Of a stretch of 64,000 bases of DNA, positions 1 through 10,659 are shown piece by piece. Under the pieces are notes generated by a model that searched no databases, was not told where the DNA came from, and saw only the letters and a list, made by a program, of their open reading frames with translations. Both the position numbers and the translations under genes were made by a program. Each line of letters starts with the position of its first letter. Within the stretch, counting starts at the first letter, position 1. The stretch lies in NCBI RefSeq assembly GCF_000425185.1, contig NZ_AULH01000006.1, forward strand, positions 186,001 through 250,000, written 5' to 3'. Source of the stretch: Pleomorphomonas koreensis DSM 23070 (GTDB lineage Bacteria; Pseudomonadota; Alphaproteobacteria; Rhizobiales; Pleomorphomonadaceae).

Positions 1-120
1 GCCCTTGGCGCTGTCCATCGTCTTGATGGCGCCCGAGGCGTAGTCCTCGGCAAGAGCCGGGACCAGGGCCGGGGCGGCAAGACCACCGGCCAGCAGCACG
101 GAAACGATCAGTCGGTTCAT
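1..120 (-). CDS. Partial secreted protein, DUF1344-like
   Basis: Only the first 40 codons lie in the window; the gene runs off the left edge. The start ATG is at 118-120 on the minus strand. The N-terminus has a short basic head (MNRL), a hydrophobic run rich in Leu, Ala and Val, and an Ala-Leu-Ala cleavage-like site near residue 24, so export is likely. The mature start reads EDYASGAIKTMDSAKG, which resembles small periplasmic DUF1344 proteins of Rhizobiales (short beta-stranded proteins of unknown function). The family call is inference from a few residues. Confidence 0.5.
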   Translation of the reverse strand, partial: MNRLIVSVLLAGGLAAPALVPALAEDYASGAIKTMDSAKG

Positions 121-217
121 GGTGTCCTCCTCGGGAGGGCGAAAACCGCCTCCCGAAGACAACAACACCGGCCGCCGGGTTTTATTCCCGGCCGGAGCAA
201 ATTTTTGCGGACGGCCG

Positions 218-457
218 TCAGGTTCCGGAGACCGTCGGCGGCTTGCGGCTGCGCATCTCGCGGTAGCCTTCGAGGCGCGGCGCGATGTACACGGCGATCG
301 GCAGCGCCACCACGAAGCTGATGACGATCATCACCGGCACCAGCACCAGAGCGTTCTGCATCAGCGGCGTCATGAGGATGGTGATCATGCCGATACCAAA
401 CAGCACGGCCTGCACCATCATGTAGACGAGCGGAGTGATCATCAGGCGGAGGCTCAT
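218..457 (-). CDS. Small two-helix membrane protein, unknown function
   Basis: A 79-residue protein with two hydrophobic segments at about residues 5-30 and 36-58, followed by a basic tail (RLEGYREMRSRK). A purine-rich ribosome site (AAGGGAGA) sits a few bases before the ATG at 455-457, which supports it as real. It is divergent from the hydroxypyruvate isomerase gene to its right. The topology suggests an inner-membrane protein with the C-terminal tail in the cytoplasm. I do not recognise the family. Confidence 0.6.
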   Translation of the reverse strand: MSLRLMITPLVYMMVQAVLFGIGMITILMTPLMQNALVLVPVMIVISFVVALPIAVYIAPRLEGYREMRSRKPPTVSGT

Positions 458-591
458 CGTCGTCTCCCTTGCTAGACTTCCTGCAAATCAACGCGCGGAG
501 CGGCCACCGGTTTCCTGCCTCTCCCCGTCCATCTTGCAGACGGGGGCGGCGAGGCGCACTCTGCCTCTCGCATCAGGCAAGGGAGACGGCC

Positions 592-1350
592 ATGCGCTAC
601 ACCGCCTGCATCGAGTGGTTATTCGCCAAGGAAGCGCCCGACATCGCCGACCGCATCCGCCTTGCCGCCAGGACCGGGCTCGCCGGCGTCGAGTTCTGGC
701 AATGGCGCAACAAGCCGATCGAGGCGATCAAGGTGGCGCTCGACGAGACCGGCCTGCCGCTCGCCGCCTTCGTGTCCGAGCCGATGGCGCCGCTCACCGA
801 CGCCGCGCGGCATGGCGAGTATCTCGACGGCTTGCGGCAGTCGCTCGACGTCGCCCGCCGGCTCGGCGCACCGGTGCTGATCGCCCAGGCCGGTCCCGAC
901 ATTCCCGGCCGCGACCCCGCCGAGCAGCGGGCGGCGCTGGTCGAGGGGCTCAGCCGCTGCGCCGACGTGCTCAAGGGCTCCGGCGTGGTGCTGGCGCTGG
1001 AACCGCTCAACACGCTGATCGACCATCCCGGCTATTTCCTGCCGTCGACGACCGAGGGACTCGACATCATCGACGAGGTCGGCCGGCCGGAAATCCGCCT
1101 GCTCTACGACCTCTACCACTCCGCCGTGATGGGCGAGGACATCGCCAAGGTGCTGTCGAACCGGCTCGACCGCGTCGTCCATTGCCATCTCGCCGACTTG
1201 CCCGGCCGCCACGAGCCCGGCAGCGGCAGTTTCGACTGGCGGGCCTGCGTCGCCTGGCTGGAGGCCAATGGCTATGACGGCTTCATCGGGCTCGAATACC
1301 AGCCGACCGGCGATACGGCGGCAAGCCTGAAGGCGGTGCTCGAGGCTTAG
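592..1350 (+). CDS. hyi: Hydroxypyruvate isomerase family protein (TIM barrel)
   Basis: A 252-residue xylose-isomerase-like TIM barrel. The opening (RYTACIEWLF followed by RIRLAARTGLAGVEFWQWRNK) is typical of the Hyi/YgbM group, which interconverts hydroxypyruvate and tartronate semialdehyde in glyoxylate and sugar-acid metabolism. Metal-binding acidic residues appear in LEPLN, LLYDLYH and IGLEYQP. An upstream in-frame extension is open, but the ATG at 592 has a good ribosome site (AAGGGAGA) and matches the family N-terminus. The stop overlaps the convergent phosphoribosyltransferase stop by a few bases. Related OtnI (2-oxo-tetronate isomerase) enzymes share this fold, so the exact substrate is not certain. 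Confidence 0.82.
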   Translation: MRYTACIEWLFAKEAPDIADRIRLAARTGLAGVEFWQWRNKPIEAIKVALDETGLPLAAFVSEPMAPLTDAARHGEYLDGLRQSLDVARRLGAPVLIAQAGPDIPGRDPAEQRAALVEGLSRCADVLKGSGVVLALEPLNTLIDHPGYFLPSTTEGLDIIDEVGRPEIRLLYDLYHSAVMGEDIAKVLSNRLDRVVHCHLADLPGRHEPGSGSFDWRACVAWLEANGYDGFIGLEYQPTGDTAASLKAVLEA

Positions 1351-2012
1351 GACGCGGCGATCCAGCCGTTATCCGTCCGTTCGAGGAGCGGTGTTGCCAG
1401 CGAACCGACCACCCGGCCGCCGAAGGCAGCGAGGGACGGACGCCAGCGTTCGGTCTGGAGCATGGCGGCGCCGATCGCCGCCGGTTCGACGCCGACCGCC
1501 GCCATCAGCCGCAGGCCGGCGACGATCGAGGTGCCGGACGAGATCACGTCGTCGACGAGGGCGACGCGGCGGCCATCGAGCAGCGGCAGCATGCGCGGGT
1601 CGACGTAGAGGCGCTTGAGGTGATGGGTGGTCACCGAACTCATCGGTACCGACAGTTCCTCGACGTACCAGAATTTGCGCGAGGTACCGAGCGGCACATA
1701 ACGCGACTGGCCGAGCCGCTCGGCGACGGCGGCGGCGAGCGTCAACCCCAGCGTCGGCAGGCCGACCACCACCTCGGGCGCGAAGGCCGCCAACCGGGCG
1801 GCGAGATCATCGGCCAGCGCCGCCAGCACGGCAAAGCTCGCCTGGTTGACGATCAGCGAAGCGAGGCCGTGCCGGCCGTCGGCCAGCGCCCGGATCGGCA
1901 GCAGCAGTTGCCGGCCGTCGGCGAGGCGGGCCGGCCAGGCGTCGGCGAACGGGCCGGCCCCGGCATGGGTGCCGGCGGGATGGAGGGTCTGCCAGAAATC
2001 GTGCGGCTGCAT
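1347..2012 (-). CDS. Type I phosphoribosyltransferase
   Basis: A 221-residue protein with a type I PRTase core. The PRPP-binding loop reads RRVALVDDVISSGTS (about residues 150-165), and the catalytic-domain hood precedes it (EVVVGLPTLGLTLAAAVAERLG). The pattern resembles adenine or xanthine phosphoribosyltransferases, which join a free base to PRPP in salvage, but the N-terminal 60 residues do not identify the base. The start at 2012 (MQPHDFW) was chosen because the longer open extension is low-complexity arginine-rich sequence without family likeness. It converges with hyi. The neighbours do not reveal the substrate. Confidence 0.75.
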   Translation of the reverse strand: MQPHDFWQTLHPAGTHAGAGPFADAWPARLADGRQLLLPIRALADGRHGLASLIVNQASFAVLAALADDLAARLAAFAPEVVVGLPTLGLTLAAAVAERLGQSRYVPLGTSRKFWYVEELSVPMSSVTTHHLKRLYVDPRMLPLLDGRRVALVDDVISSGTSIVAGLRLMAAVGVEPAAIGAAMLQTERWRPSLAAFGGRVVGSLATPLLERTDNGWIAAS

Positions 2013-2282
2013 GGACGGCCCCGGTTGCTGCTTCCGGTGTAGAGGCAAGCCGCGGCGCCATGCAAGGGGCGAGGCGGGTGGGAAAGAATTGGCGCCAGAG
2101 CCGGCAAATCCAGCCCTCCGCATGCCCATGGCGCGCCGGACGGCGTTCCACGCGAAAAATAGTTCTCCCAACCGTTGCCGCCGGCAATTTCATCCCTGTA
2201 ACATCCGGCGCCGCGGATCGACAGTGTCGTCACGATCGCATCCGCGACGGTCCGATCGCCGCCGCTTTCGCCGGAGCCTGCC

Positions 2283-3887
2283 ATGACCCTTGCCGTCCTT
2301 TCCCGCCGCAGCCTGATCAAGGCTTCCCTCGTGCTTGCCGCCTCGACGGCGCTGTCCACCAACCGTCTGTTCGCGCAGGACAAGACCCGCCTGGTGGTGG
2401 CGGCCGACAGCGAGCCGAAGAACCTCAACCCGGCCATCGTCGCCTCGAACGGTGTGTTCTTCCTGTCGAGCAAGGTGATCGAGCCGCTGGCCGAGGCGTC
2501 CTACGACGGCGAGAACGGCCTGGCGCCACGCCTCGCCCTCTCCTGGGAAGGCGCCGACGACGGCCTCTCCGTCACCTTCAAGCTGCGCGAAGGCGTGACC
2601 TGGCACGACGGCCAGCCGTTCACCTCTGAAGACGTCGCCTTCTCGGCGCTGGAGGTGTGGAAGCCGCTCCAGAACCTCGGACGCTCGGTGTTCGCCAACC
2701 TTGAGGCCGTCGATACGCCGGACGAGCACACGGCGGTGTTCAGGTTCGGCAAGCCGACGCCGGTCCAGCTGATCCGCAACGCGCTGCCGGCCGTCACCGC
2801 CGTGTTGCCGAAGCACGTCTTCGCCGGCAGTGACCTCAAGGCCGCGCCGACCATCGACAAGCTGATCGGCACCGGGCCGTTCAAGTTCACCGAATACAAG
2901 CCCGGCGAATACTATCTCCTGTCGAAGAACGACAATTACTGGGACAAGGGCGAGCCGAAGGTGGATGAGATCGTCTTCCGCGTGCTGCCCGACCGGGCCG
3001 GCGCCGGCGCGGCGCTGGAAGCGGAGGAAATCCACCTCGCCGCCTTCTCGGCGGTGCCGCTCGCCGACCTCGACCGCATCTCCAAGGTGCCGGGCATCAA
3101 GGTGATTTCCAAGGGATACGAGGCGCTGACCTATCAGCTGGTTGTCGAGATCAACCATCGCCGCAAGGAGCTGGCCGACCTCAAGGTGCGACAGGCGATC
3201 GCCCACGCCATCGACAAGGAGTTCGTGGTCAACACCATCTTCCTCGGCTATGCGGCGGCCTCCACCGGCCCGGTGCCGAAGAACGCGCCGGAGTTCTACA
3301 CCGCCGACGTGCCGACCTACGACTTCAGCGTCGACAAGGCCAACGCGCTGCTCGACGAGGCCGGCTACAAGCGCGGCGACGACGGCGTGCGCTTCCGGCT
3401 CAAGTTGCTGCCGGCGCCCTATTTCAACGAGACGCGGCAGTTCGGCGACTATCTCCGGCAGGCACTGGCCGCCGTCGGCATCGACGCGACGATCGTCAAC
3501 AACGACGCGGCTGCCCACCAGAAGGCCGTCTACACCGACCACGATTTCGATCTGGCGGTGGCGCCGCCGGTGTTCCGCGGCGATCCGGCCATCTCCACCA
3601 CCATCCTGGTGCGCTCCGGCACACCTGACGGGGTGCCCTTCTCCAACCAGGGCGGCTATGCCAACGCCGAACTGGACGCGCTGATCGACAAGGCGGCCGA
3701 GACGGTGGACACCGCCGCCCGCACCGAACTCTACAAGGAGTTCCAGAAGGACGTGGCCGCCGACCTGCCGCTGATCAACGTCGCCGAATGGGGCTTCATC
3801 ACCGTGGCGCGCGACAGCGTCGAGAACGTCGCCAGCAACCCGCGCTGGGCGGTGTCCAACTGGGCCGACGTTGGCCTGAAGGAATAA
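2283..3887 (+). CDS. ABC transporter substrate-binding protein, family 5 (peptide/nickel type)
   Basis: A 534-residue extracytoplasmic binding protein. The N-terminus carries a twin-arginine-like signal (SRRSLIKASL, then a hydrophobic stretch ending near FAQ). It has the usual family-5 order: NLNPAIVASNG, a YDGENGLAPRLALSWE block, FKLREGVTWHDGQPFTSEDVAFS, and IGTGPFKFTEYKPGEY. These proteins bind oligopeptides, opines, nickel or glutathione and feed an inner-membrane ABC permease. No permease or ATPase genes are adjacent, since moaA follows convergently on the other strand. It is therefore an orphan component, probably serving a transporter encoded elsewhere. The ligand cannot be told from the sequence. 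Confidence 0.88.
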   Translation: MTLAVLSRRSLIKASLVLAASTALSTNRLFAQDKTRLVVAADSEPKNLNPAIVASNGVFFLSSKVIEPLAEASYDGENGLAPRLALSWEGADDGLSVTFKLREGVTWHDGQPFTSEDVAFSALEVWKPLQNLGRSVFANLEAVDTPDEHTAVFRFGKPTPVQLIRNALPAVTAVLPKHVFAGSDLKAAPTIDKLIGTGPFKFTEYKPGEYYLLSKNDNYWDKGEPKVDEIVFRVLPDRAGAGAALEAEEIHLAAFSAVPLADLDRISKVPGIKVISKGYEALTYQLVVEINHRRKELADLKVRQAIAHAIDKEFVVNTIFLGYAAASTGPVPKNAPEFYTADVPTYDFSVDKANALLDEAGYKRGDDGVRFRLKLLPAPYFNETRQFGDYLRQALAAVGIDATIVNNDAAAHQKAVYTDHDFDLAVAPPVFRGDPAISTTILVRSGTPDGVPFSNQGGYANAELDALIDKAAETVDTAARTELYKEFQKDVAADLPLINVAEWGFITVARDSVENVASNPRWAVSNWADVGLKE

Positions 3888-4898
3888 CTAGCCGCCGGTC
3901 ACGTTCATGTGCCGGCCCTTCATCGAGGGAAGCCCCGCGCGGTCGATGACGAAGTCGTGGCCGCGCGGCTTCCGGGCGATCGCCTTCAGTATGGCGGCGT
4001 CGAGCAGCGCGTCGCCCTCCGAGGCGCGCAGCGGCGCACGCAGGTCGACGCGGTCCTCCTGCCCCAGGCACATGTAGACGGTGCCGGTGCAGGTGACGCG
4101 GACGCGGTTGCAGCTTTCGCAGAAATTATGGGTCATCGGCGTGATGAAGCCGAGCCGGCCGCCGGTCTCGCGCACCGTCACGTAGCGGGCCGGGCCGCCG
4201 GTGCGATAGGCCGTGTCGTCGAGCGTGAAGCGGCGGGCAAGCCGCGCCCGCATCTCGCTGAGCGGCAGGTATTGGGCGAGGCGGTCGCCATCGATCTCGC
4301 CGAGCGGCATGGTCTCGATCAGCGTCAGGTCGAAGCCGCGGCCGTGCGCCCAGGCGAGGATGTCCTCGATCTCGAACTCGTTGACCTCGCGCAGCGCCAC
4401 GGTGTTGATCTTCACCTTGAGGCCGGCGCACACCGCGGCGTCGATGCCGGCCAGCACCTTGTCGAGGCTGCCGGTGCGGGTGATCACCCGGAATTTTTCC
4501 GCGTCGAGGCTGTCGAGCGACACGTTGATGCGGCGGACGCCGCAGTCGGCCAGTTCGCCGGCGAAGCGGGCGAGCTGCGAGCCGTTGGTGGTCAGCGTCA
4601 CCTCCTCGAGGCGGCCGTCGTCGAGATAGGCGCGCAGCGAGCGGAACAGCGCCATGATGCCGCGCCGCACCAAGGGCTCGCCGCCCGAGACGCGGATGCG
4701 GCGGACGCCGCGCCGGATGAAGGCGCCGCAGAGACGATCCAGCTCCTCCAGCGTCAGGAGATCGCTGTGCGGCAGAAAGGTCATGTCGCCGGACATGCAG
4801 TAGACGCAGCGGAAATCGCAGCGATCCGTCACCGAGACGCGCAGGTAATCGACGCGCCGGCCGAACGGGTCGATCAGATCGGAAACGGGCTGCTGCAT
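3888..4898 (-). CDS. moaA: GTP 3',8-cyclase MoaA
   Basis: The radical-SAM enzyme of the first step of molybdenum cofactor synthesis (GTP to 3',8-cyclo-7,8-dihydro-GTP). The 336 residues show the N-terminal CxxxCxxC cluster ([11 protein letters not shown], about residues 25-35), the SAM-binding GGEPL motif, and the C-terminal second iron-sulfur motif ([13 protein letters not shown], then CLGQ). The protein ends in the conserved double glycine (NVTGG) needed for activity. The start at 4898 gives the family N-terminus ([18 protein letters not shown]). The gene is convergent with and directly abuts the binding-protein gene. Another cofactor gene, mobA, lies about 12 kb away on the same strand. 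Confidence 0.96.
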   Translation of the reverse strand: MQQPVSDLIDPFGRRVDYLRVSVTDRCDFRCVYCMSGDMTFLPHSDLLTLEELDRLCGAFIRRGVRRIRVSGGEPLVRRGIMALFRSLRAYLDDGRLEEVTLTTNGSQLARFAGELADCGVRRINVSLDSLDAEKFRVITRTGSLDKVLAGIDAAVCAGLKVKINTVALREVNEFEIEDILAWAHGRGFDLTLIETMPLGEIDGDRLAQYLPLSEMRARLARRFTLDDTAYRTGGPARYVTVRETGGRLGFITPMTHNFCESCNRVRVTCTGTVYMCLGQEDRVDLRAPLRASEGDALLDAAILKAIARKPRGHDFVIDRAGLPSMKGRHMNVTGG

Positions 4899-5001
4899 GA
4901 CGTCGCGTTCACCTCGGCGGCCGGACCGGCCGAAGCGGCAAAGATAGTCCAATCAAGGGAGGGAGGAAACCTCCGTTTGGTTGTCAGCTTTTCCCGGAGG
5001 A

Positions 5002-5487
5002 TCAGACGGGCTTGTCCTTGTCGAGCTGGATATAGGACAGCGGCAGCGCCGTCGTGTACTTGATCTGCTCCATGGCGAAGGCCGAGGAAACGTCGGAAAT
5101 CTCGATCTTGGCGATCAGCCGCTTGTAGAAGGCATCGTAGGCTTCGATGTCCGGCACCACGACGCGCAAGAGATAGTCGACCTGGCCGCTCATCCGGTAG
5201 AACTCCACCACCTCGGGGAATTCGCGGATCAGTTCGGCGAAGCGGCGCAGCCACTCCTCCGAATGCTGGTTGGTGACGATGGACACGAACACCGTCACCT
5301 TGGTGTTGACCGACTTCGGGTCGAGCAGCGCCACGCGGCGCAGGATGACGCCGTCCTCCTCCAGCTTCTGGATGCGGCGCCAGCAGGGCGTCGTCGACAA
5401 ACCGACGCGCTTGGCCACCTCGGCCACGGGAATGGTGGCATCCTCCTGGAGGATCGAGAGAATTTTCTTGTCCAGCCGGTCCAGCAT
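5002..5487 (-). CDS. Lrp/AsnC family transcriptional regulator
   Basis: A 161-residue regulator. It has an N-terminal winged helix-turn-helix (LDRLDKKILSILQEDATIP, then EVAKRVGLSTTPCWRRIQKLEEDGVI) and a C-terminal RAM ligand-binding domain (from about residue 60; SGQVDYLLRVVVPDIEAYD). Such proteins form octamers that sense amino acids. The sequence is closest in style to BkdR/Lrp proteins that control amino-acid catabolism. The start at 5487 gives the canonical MLDRLDKKIL opening. A long open N-terminal extension lacks family likeness. It is divergent from the histidine kinase, and its own promoter lies in the AT-rich gap. Confidence 0.92.
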   Translation of the reverse strand: MLDRLDKKILSILQEDATIPVAEVAKRVGLSTTPCWRRIQKLEEDGVILRRVALLDPKSVNTKVTVFVSIVTNQHSEEWLRRFAELIREFPEVVEFYRMSGQVDYLLRVVVPDIEAYDAFYKRLIAKIEISDVSSAFAMEQIKYTTALPLSYIQLDKDKPV

Positions 5488-5545
5488 GATCGTGCACTCA
5501 CCAAGGCCGTGAAATGAGTTTCTATTTTGTCGGCCCATATGGCCT

Positions 5546-5576
5546 ATAATAAGAATTTTTTTCTCCATTCTGTCAA
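5546..5576 (-). promoter_or_regulatory. Candidate sigma-70-type promoter of the Lrp/AsnC gene
   Basis: Read on the minus strand, a consensus -35 box TTGACA (5571-5576) is followed after 19 bases by TATTAT (5546-5551). The spacing is slightly long. It sits about 60 bases upstream of the regulator's ATG, in one of the few AT-rich stretches nearby. Autoregulation of Lrp-type genes is common, but I see no clear operator. Confidence 0.45.
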
Positions 5577-5623
5577 GCCCCGGCGTGAACAAACGACGGC
5601 TCGCCATCAACGCTCATCGCTCG

Positions 5624-5631
5624 TTAACCAT
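5624..5631 (+). promoter_or_regulatory. CtrA-type binding site (TTAACCAT) upstream of a histidine kinase gene
   Basis: The octamer TTAACCAT matches one of the two published CtrA recognition forms in alphaproteobacteria. It lies about 75 bases before the kinase start at 5705, in the intergenic region between the divergent Lrp gene and the kinase. An 8-base match alone is weak statistically. The link with a cell-cycle-type kinase makes it more plausible. Confidence 0.4.
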
Positions 5632-5704
5632 GCGAACGAACCGGCCGTTAGGGAAAACCGGGCTTTAGTGAATTGGGAGCATCGGCCGGAAGTTGACAGC
5701 GAGC

Positions 5705-7246
<1,542 letters not shown>

Positions 7247-7316
7247 CAGCCGGCAGCCATTCCGCAAACCGGCGTCATCGGTTATGACTGGTTTTCCAAA
7301 GGGAACCGGTTGCGCC

Positions 7317-9980
7317 ATGGATGATCTGCTGCTTCTTGCCTTTCTCGTTCTGCTGACCATCCTCGTCGGTTCGCTGCTCGGCCTCGTTGCCTTCGGCCGG
7401 ACGCGCGACCTCAGGCGCCGGGTGGAGCGTCTGGAAGCGGAACTGCGCGCCACGCGGGTGCCCGTCACCGACGAGGCGGCTCCCGAGCCGACACCGGAAG
7501 CCGAGACGGCCGACCTGTTCGCCACGCCCGAAACGGAGCCGCCCCCCGAAGCATTGGAGCAATCGGCCGAGGAAACGCCGCTCGCCGAGGCGGCGCCGCA
7601 AGCCGCCCGCGTCTCGCTCGAGGAGAAGATCGGCGGCCGCTGGGCCGTCTGGGTCGGCGGCCTCGCCCTCGGCCTCGGCGGCATCTTCCTCGTCCGCTAT
7701 TCGATCGAGGCCGGATTGCTCGGCCCGACGGCGCGCGTGCTGCTGGGCCTGCTGTTCGCGGTGGCGCTGATCGCCGGCAGCGAGGGATTGCGTCGCTCGG
7801 GCCTGGCCGAGACGGCCGGCGCCGCCCGGCGGGCCTATGTGCCGGGCGTGCTGGCCGCCGCCGGCGCCGTGTCGGCCTTCGCCTCGGTCTATGCCGCCTA
7901 TGGCCTCTACGGGCTGATCGGGCCGGCCGCCGCCTTCATCGGCCTTGGCGCGGTCGGCGTGGCAACGCTGGCGCTGGCGCTCCGGCACGGGCCGGCGCTG
8001 GCGGCGCTCGGCCTCCTCGCCTCCTACGCGACGCCGCTGCTCGTCTCCAGCGCCGAGCCGGCGCTGACGCCGCTCGTCGTCTATCTCGCCGTGGTCACCG
8101 TCGCCACCTACGGCGTCGCGCGCCTCCGCCTGTGGCGCTGGCTGGCCGTGGCCGCCACCGTCGCCAATCTCCTGTGGTCGCTGCTGCTGACCATCAGCGT
8201 CGCCTCCGGCGATGCGAGCGTCCAGCTTAACGTCGCCGCCCACTTCCTCATCTCGCTGCTGCTCGCCGCCGTGGTGTTCGTCACCAGCCACGCTCCGCGC
8301 GACCGGACGGCCGATGCCGCCTTCGATCGCACGGCCACCGCCGTGCTCAGCCTGTTCGCCCTGCCGCTCCTCGCTTTCACCGGCGCCGCCGGCAGCGGAC
8401 CGTTGACGGTCGGCCTCGTCGCCGCCTTCGCGATCGTCACGATGGCGCTCGCCTCCGAATGGCCGGCGGCACGCGGCCTCGCGGTGACCGCCGTCATCTC
8501 GACGGTGCTTGCCTACGGCCTTCTCAACGTGACAGTGGCCGGCGTCGTCATCGATCCGGTGACTGGCGAGCCGACCATGCCGGGCTTTGCCGATCTGCTC
8601 GCCTCGCCGGCCGGCAAGGACTATCTCGGCATCGGCGTCTTCCTCGGCCTGCTCCTGACGATCGCCGGCCTCGCCGGTGCGCTGTTGTCGCGCGGCCGGC
8701 CGCAACTCGCCGTGGCCGGCGCCTTCGCGGCGCCGGGCCTGATCGCCCTCGCCTATCTCACCACCAGCCGCGACCTCGCGGCGTCACCGGCCTTTGCCGT
8801 GGCGGCGCTGGCCGCCGCCGGCTATCTCGCCTCGGTCACCGAATATCTCGGCCGCCGCCGGCCGGCCGACGCCCTCGGCCGCGACGGCGCCATCGCCGCC
8901 TATGCGGTCGGCTGCGTCGCGACGCTCGGCGCAGCGCTGGCCATCGGCTTCGAGAAGGGCATGCTGACCGTCGCCCTTGCCCTGATGGTTGCCGCCATCG
9001 CCTGGGTGGAGGCGCGCCGGCCGGTCGCCGCGCTCAGGCCGACGGCACTGGCCGTCGCCTTGGTGGTGGTCGCCCGTTTCGCCTGGGATCCGCGCGTCGT
9101 CGGCGCCGACCTCGGCACGACCATCCTGTTCAATCCGCTGCTCTACGGCTACGGCGTGCCGACGCTGGCCTTCGCCTATGCCGCCTGGCGCTTCGGCCGC
9201 ACGCCGGGCGACCAGCGCTACGTGCCGATGTTCGAGGCGCTGGCCGTGGTGTTCGCCGCGCTGACGGCGACGCTCGAAATCCATCACGCCATGAATGGCG
9301 GCGATCTGTTCGCGCCGATATCCGGCCTTGCCGAGCAGAGCCTCCTCACCATGGTGATGCTGGCGATCTCGCTCGGCCTCAACTGGATCGCTGCCCGGCG
9401 TCCGTCGATGGTGCTGACCTGGGGCGCGCCGGTGTTCGGCGGCCTCGGCCTCATCATGGCGGCGGCCGGCCTGCTGACCGCCCACAACCCGGCCGTCACC
9501 GGCGAGCCGATCGACGGCGGTAGTTTCGACGGCACGCTGATCGTCGGCTATCTGGCGCCGGCCGTCCTCGCCCTGCTGGTCGCCTGGGTGGCGCACCGCC
9601 GGTCCGAACCGCCCCGCCGCCATGCCGCCATTGCCGCCACCATGGCCGGCCTGCTGATCGCCATGTGGGCGACGCTCGCCGTGCGAGCCGGCTGGCATAG
9701 CGGCGACCTCAGTTGGGGCGACGTGCAGGAGGGCGAACTCTACGCCTATTCCGCTGTCTGGCTGGTGCTTGGACTCGCGGTGCTGGTCATCGGTTTCGCC
9801 CTGAAAAACCGGACGGTGCGGCTGGTCGCCGCGGGAATCGTCGCGGCAGTGGTGGCCAAGGTGTTCCTGATCGACACCGCCGGCCTGACCGGCGCGCTCA
9901 GGGCGCTGTCCTTCATCGGCCTCGGCGGCGTGCTGGTGGCGATCGGCCTCGCCTACCAGACGGTGCTGCGGCGGCGTTGA
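7317..9980 (+). CDS. DUF2339 polytopic membrane protein
   Basis: An 887-residue protein almost entirely built of hydrophobic helices (more than 20). It begins with one anchor (LLLLAFLVLLTILVGSLLGL), followed by a short charged coil (RRRVERLEAELRAT), an acidic and Pro-rich linker to about residue 100, and then SLEEKIGGRWAVWVGGLALGLGGIFLVRYSIEAG, the typical entry of DUF2339 proteins. The family is widespread in proteobacteria and its role is unknown; a transport or envelope function is only a guess. It follows the kinase by about 70 bases on the same strand and may be co-transcribed. The length is normal for the family. The start was placed at the ATG directly before the anchor helix. Confidence 0.85.
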   Translation: MDDLLLLAFLVLLTILVGSLLGLVAFGRTRDLRRRVERLEAELRATRVPVTDEAAPEPTPEAETADLFATPETEPPPEALEQSAEETPLAEAAPQAARVSLEEKIGGRWAVWVGGLALGLGGIFLVRYSIEAGLLGPTARVLLGLLFAVALIAGSEGLRRSGLAETAGAARRAYVPGVLAAAGAVSAFASVYAAYGLYGLIGPAAAFIGLGAVGVATLALALRHGPALAALGLLASYATPLLVSSAEPALTPLVVYLAVVTVATYGVARLRLWRWLAVAATVANLLWSLLLTISVASGDASVQLNVAAHFLISLLLAAVVFVTSHAPRDRTADAAFDRTATAVLSLFALPLLAFTGAAGSGPLTVGLVAAFAIVTMALASEWPAARGLAVTAVISTVLAYGLLNVTVAGVVIDPVTGEPTMPGFADLLASPAGKDYLGIGVFLGLLLTIAGLAGALLSRGRPQLAVAGAFAAPGLIALAYLTTSRDLAASPAFAVAALAAAGYLASVTEYLGRRRPADALGRDGAIAAYAVGCVATLGAALAIGFEKGMLTVALALMVAAIAWVEARRPVAALRPTALAVALVVVARFAWDPRVVGADLGTTILFNPLLYGYGVPTLAFAYAAWRFGRTPGDQRYVPMFEALAVVFAALTATLEIHHAMNGGDLFAPISGLAEQSLLTMVMLAISLGLNWIAARRPSMVLTWGAPVFGGLGLIMAAAGLLTAHNPAVTGEPIDGGSFDGTLIVGYLAPAVLALLVAWVAHRRSEPPRRHAAIAATMAGLLIAMWATLAVRAGWHSGDLSWGDVQEGELYAYSAVWLVLGLAVLVIGFALKNRTVRLVAAGIVAAVVAKVFLIDTAGLTGALRALSFIGLGGVLVAIGLAYQTVLRRR

Positions 9981-10054
9981 GGCTTGCCGGCGGGGCTTGC
10001 CGGGGGGCCGGCGGTGCCCTACCCTCGCCGGCCCGATCCGATAAGGCATATGCC

Positions 10055-10600
10055 ATGGTCCCGACCCTGCCGCTCCGCCGCCTGCGCCGCCTCGCCGGCA
10101 TGAAGCAGGCGCATCTCGCCGAGCGGATGGGCGTGGCGCAGTCGACTGTGTCGCGCTGGGAGAGCGGCGAACTGCCGCCGACGGCCGAGCAGACACGCGC
10201 CTTGCAGGCGATCTTCGTGACGCCGCCCGATCCGGCGCAGGACGCGGCGCTGAAGCGGCTGGTCGAGACCTCGACGATCCCCGTGCATCTCATCTGCGAC
10301 CGCACTCACCGGCTGCTCGCCGCTTCGCCGGTGCGCACCGCCGACTGGCGCGTCAACCTTTCCGACTATCTCGGCAAATCGCTGCTGGTCTACGCCTCCA
10401 CGGAGATCCTCGCCGCCGAGGCGCGGCTCGACGGGATCGGCTGGAACGATGGCGACGTTTCCTCGCTGGCCTTCGACACCGGCGCCAACGGCGATCCCGA
10501 CCTCCCCATCCGGCCCGGCCCGATGCTGTGGGAGCGGCTGCGCCTTTCTGACGGCTCGGCCGGCCGGCTGGTCACCTCCTTCTACGAGCGGTCCGCATAA
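10055..10600 (+). CDS. XRE-family helix-turn-helix regulator
   Basis: A 181-residue protein with an N-terminal HTH_XRE domain at about residues 5-60 (RLRRLAGMKQAHLAERMGVAQSTVSRWESGELPPT). The C-terminal half (from about residue 75; TIPVHLICDRTHRLLAASPVR) I do not recognise; it may be a small-molecule or PAS-like sensing domain. It lies between the DUF2339 gene and an MFS transporter on the same strand, 59 bases before the latter, so control of that transporter is a reasonable guess. The longer open frame upstream overlaps the DUF2339 gene and is discarded. Confidence 0.8.
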   Translation: MVPTLPLRRLRRLAGMKQAHLAERMGVAQSTVSRWESGELPPTAEQTRALQAIFVTPPDPAQDAALKRLVETSTIPVHLICDRTHRLLAASPVRTADWRVNLSDYLGKSLLVYASTEILAAEARLDGIGWNDGDVSSLAFDTGANGDPDLPIRPGPMLWERLRLSDGSAGRLVTSFYERSA

Positions 10601-10659
10601 TTCATGCGTGGCGGCCGGCCGTCGACGCTGCTAGCGCAGGTCCGAAAGGATCGACGACG

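Noticed and set aside
2190-3542. A long open frame antisense to the family-5 binding-protein gene
   Set aside because: Low-complexity, Arg/Gly/Val-rich translation that mirrors high third-position GC; the sense frame has a signal peptide and family motifs.
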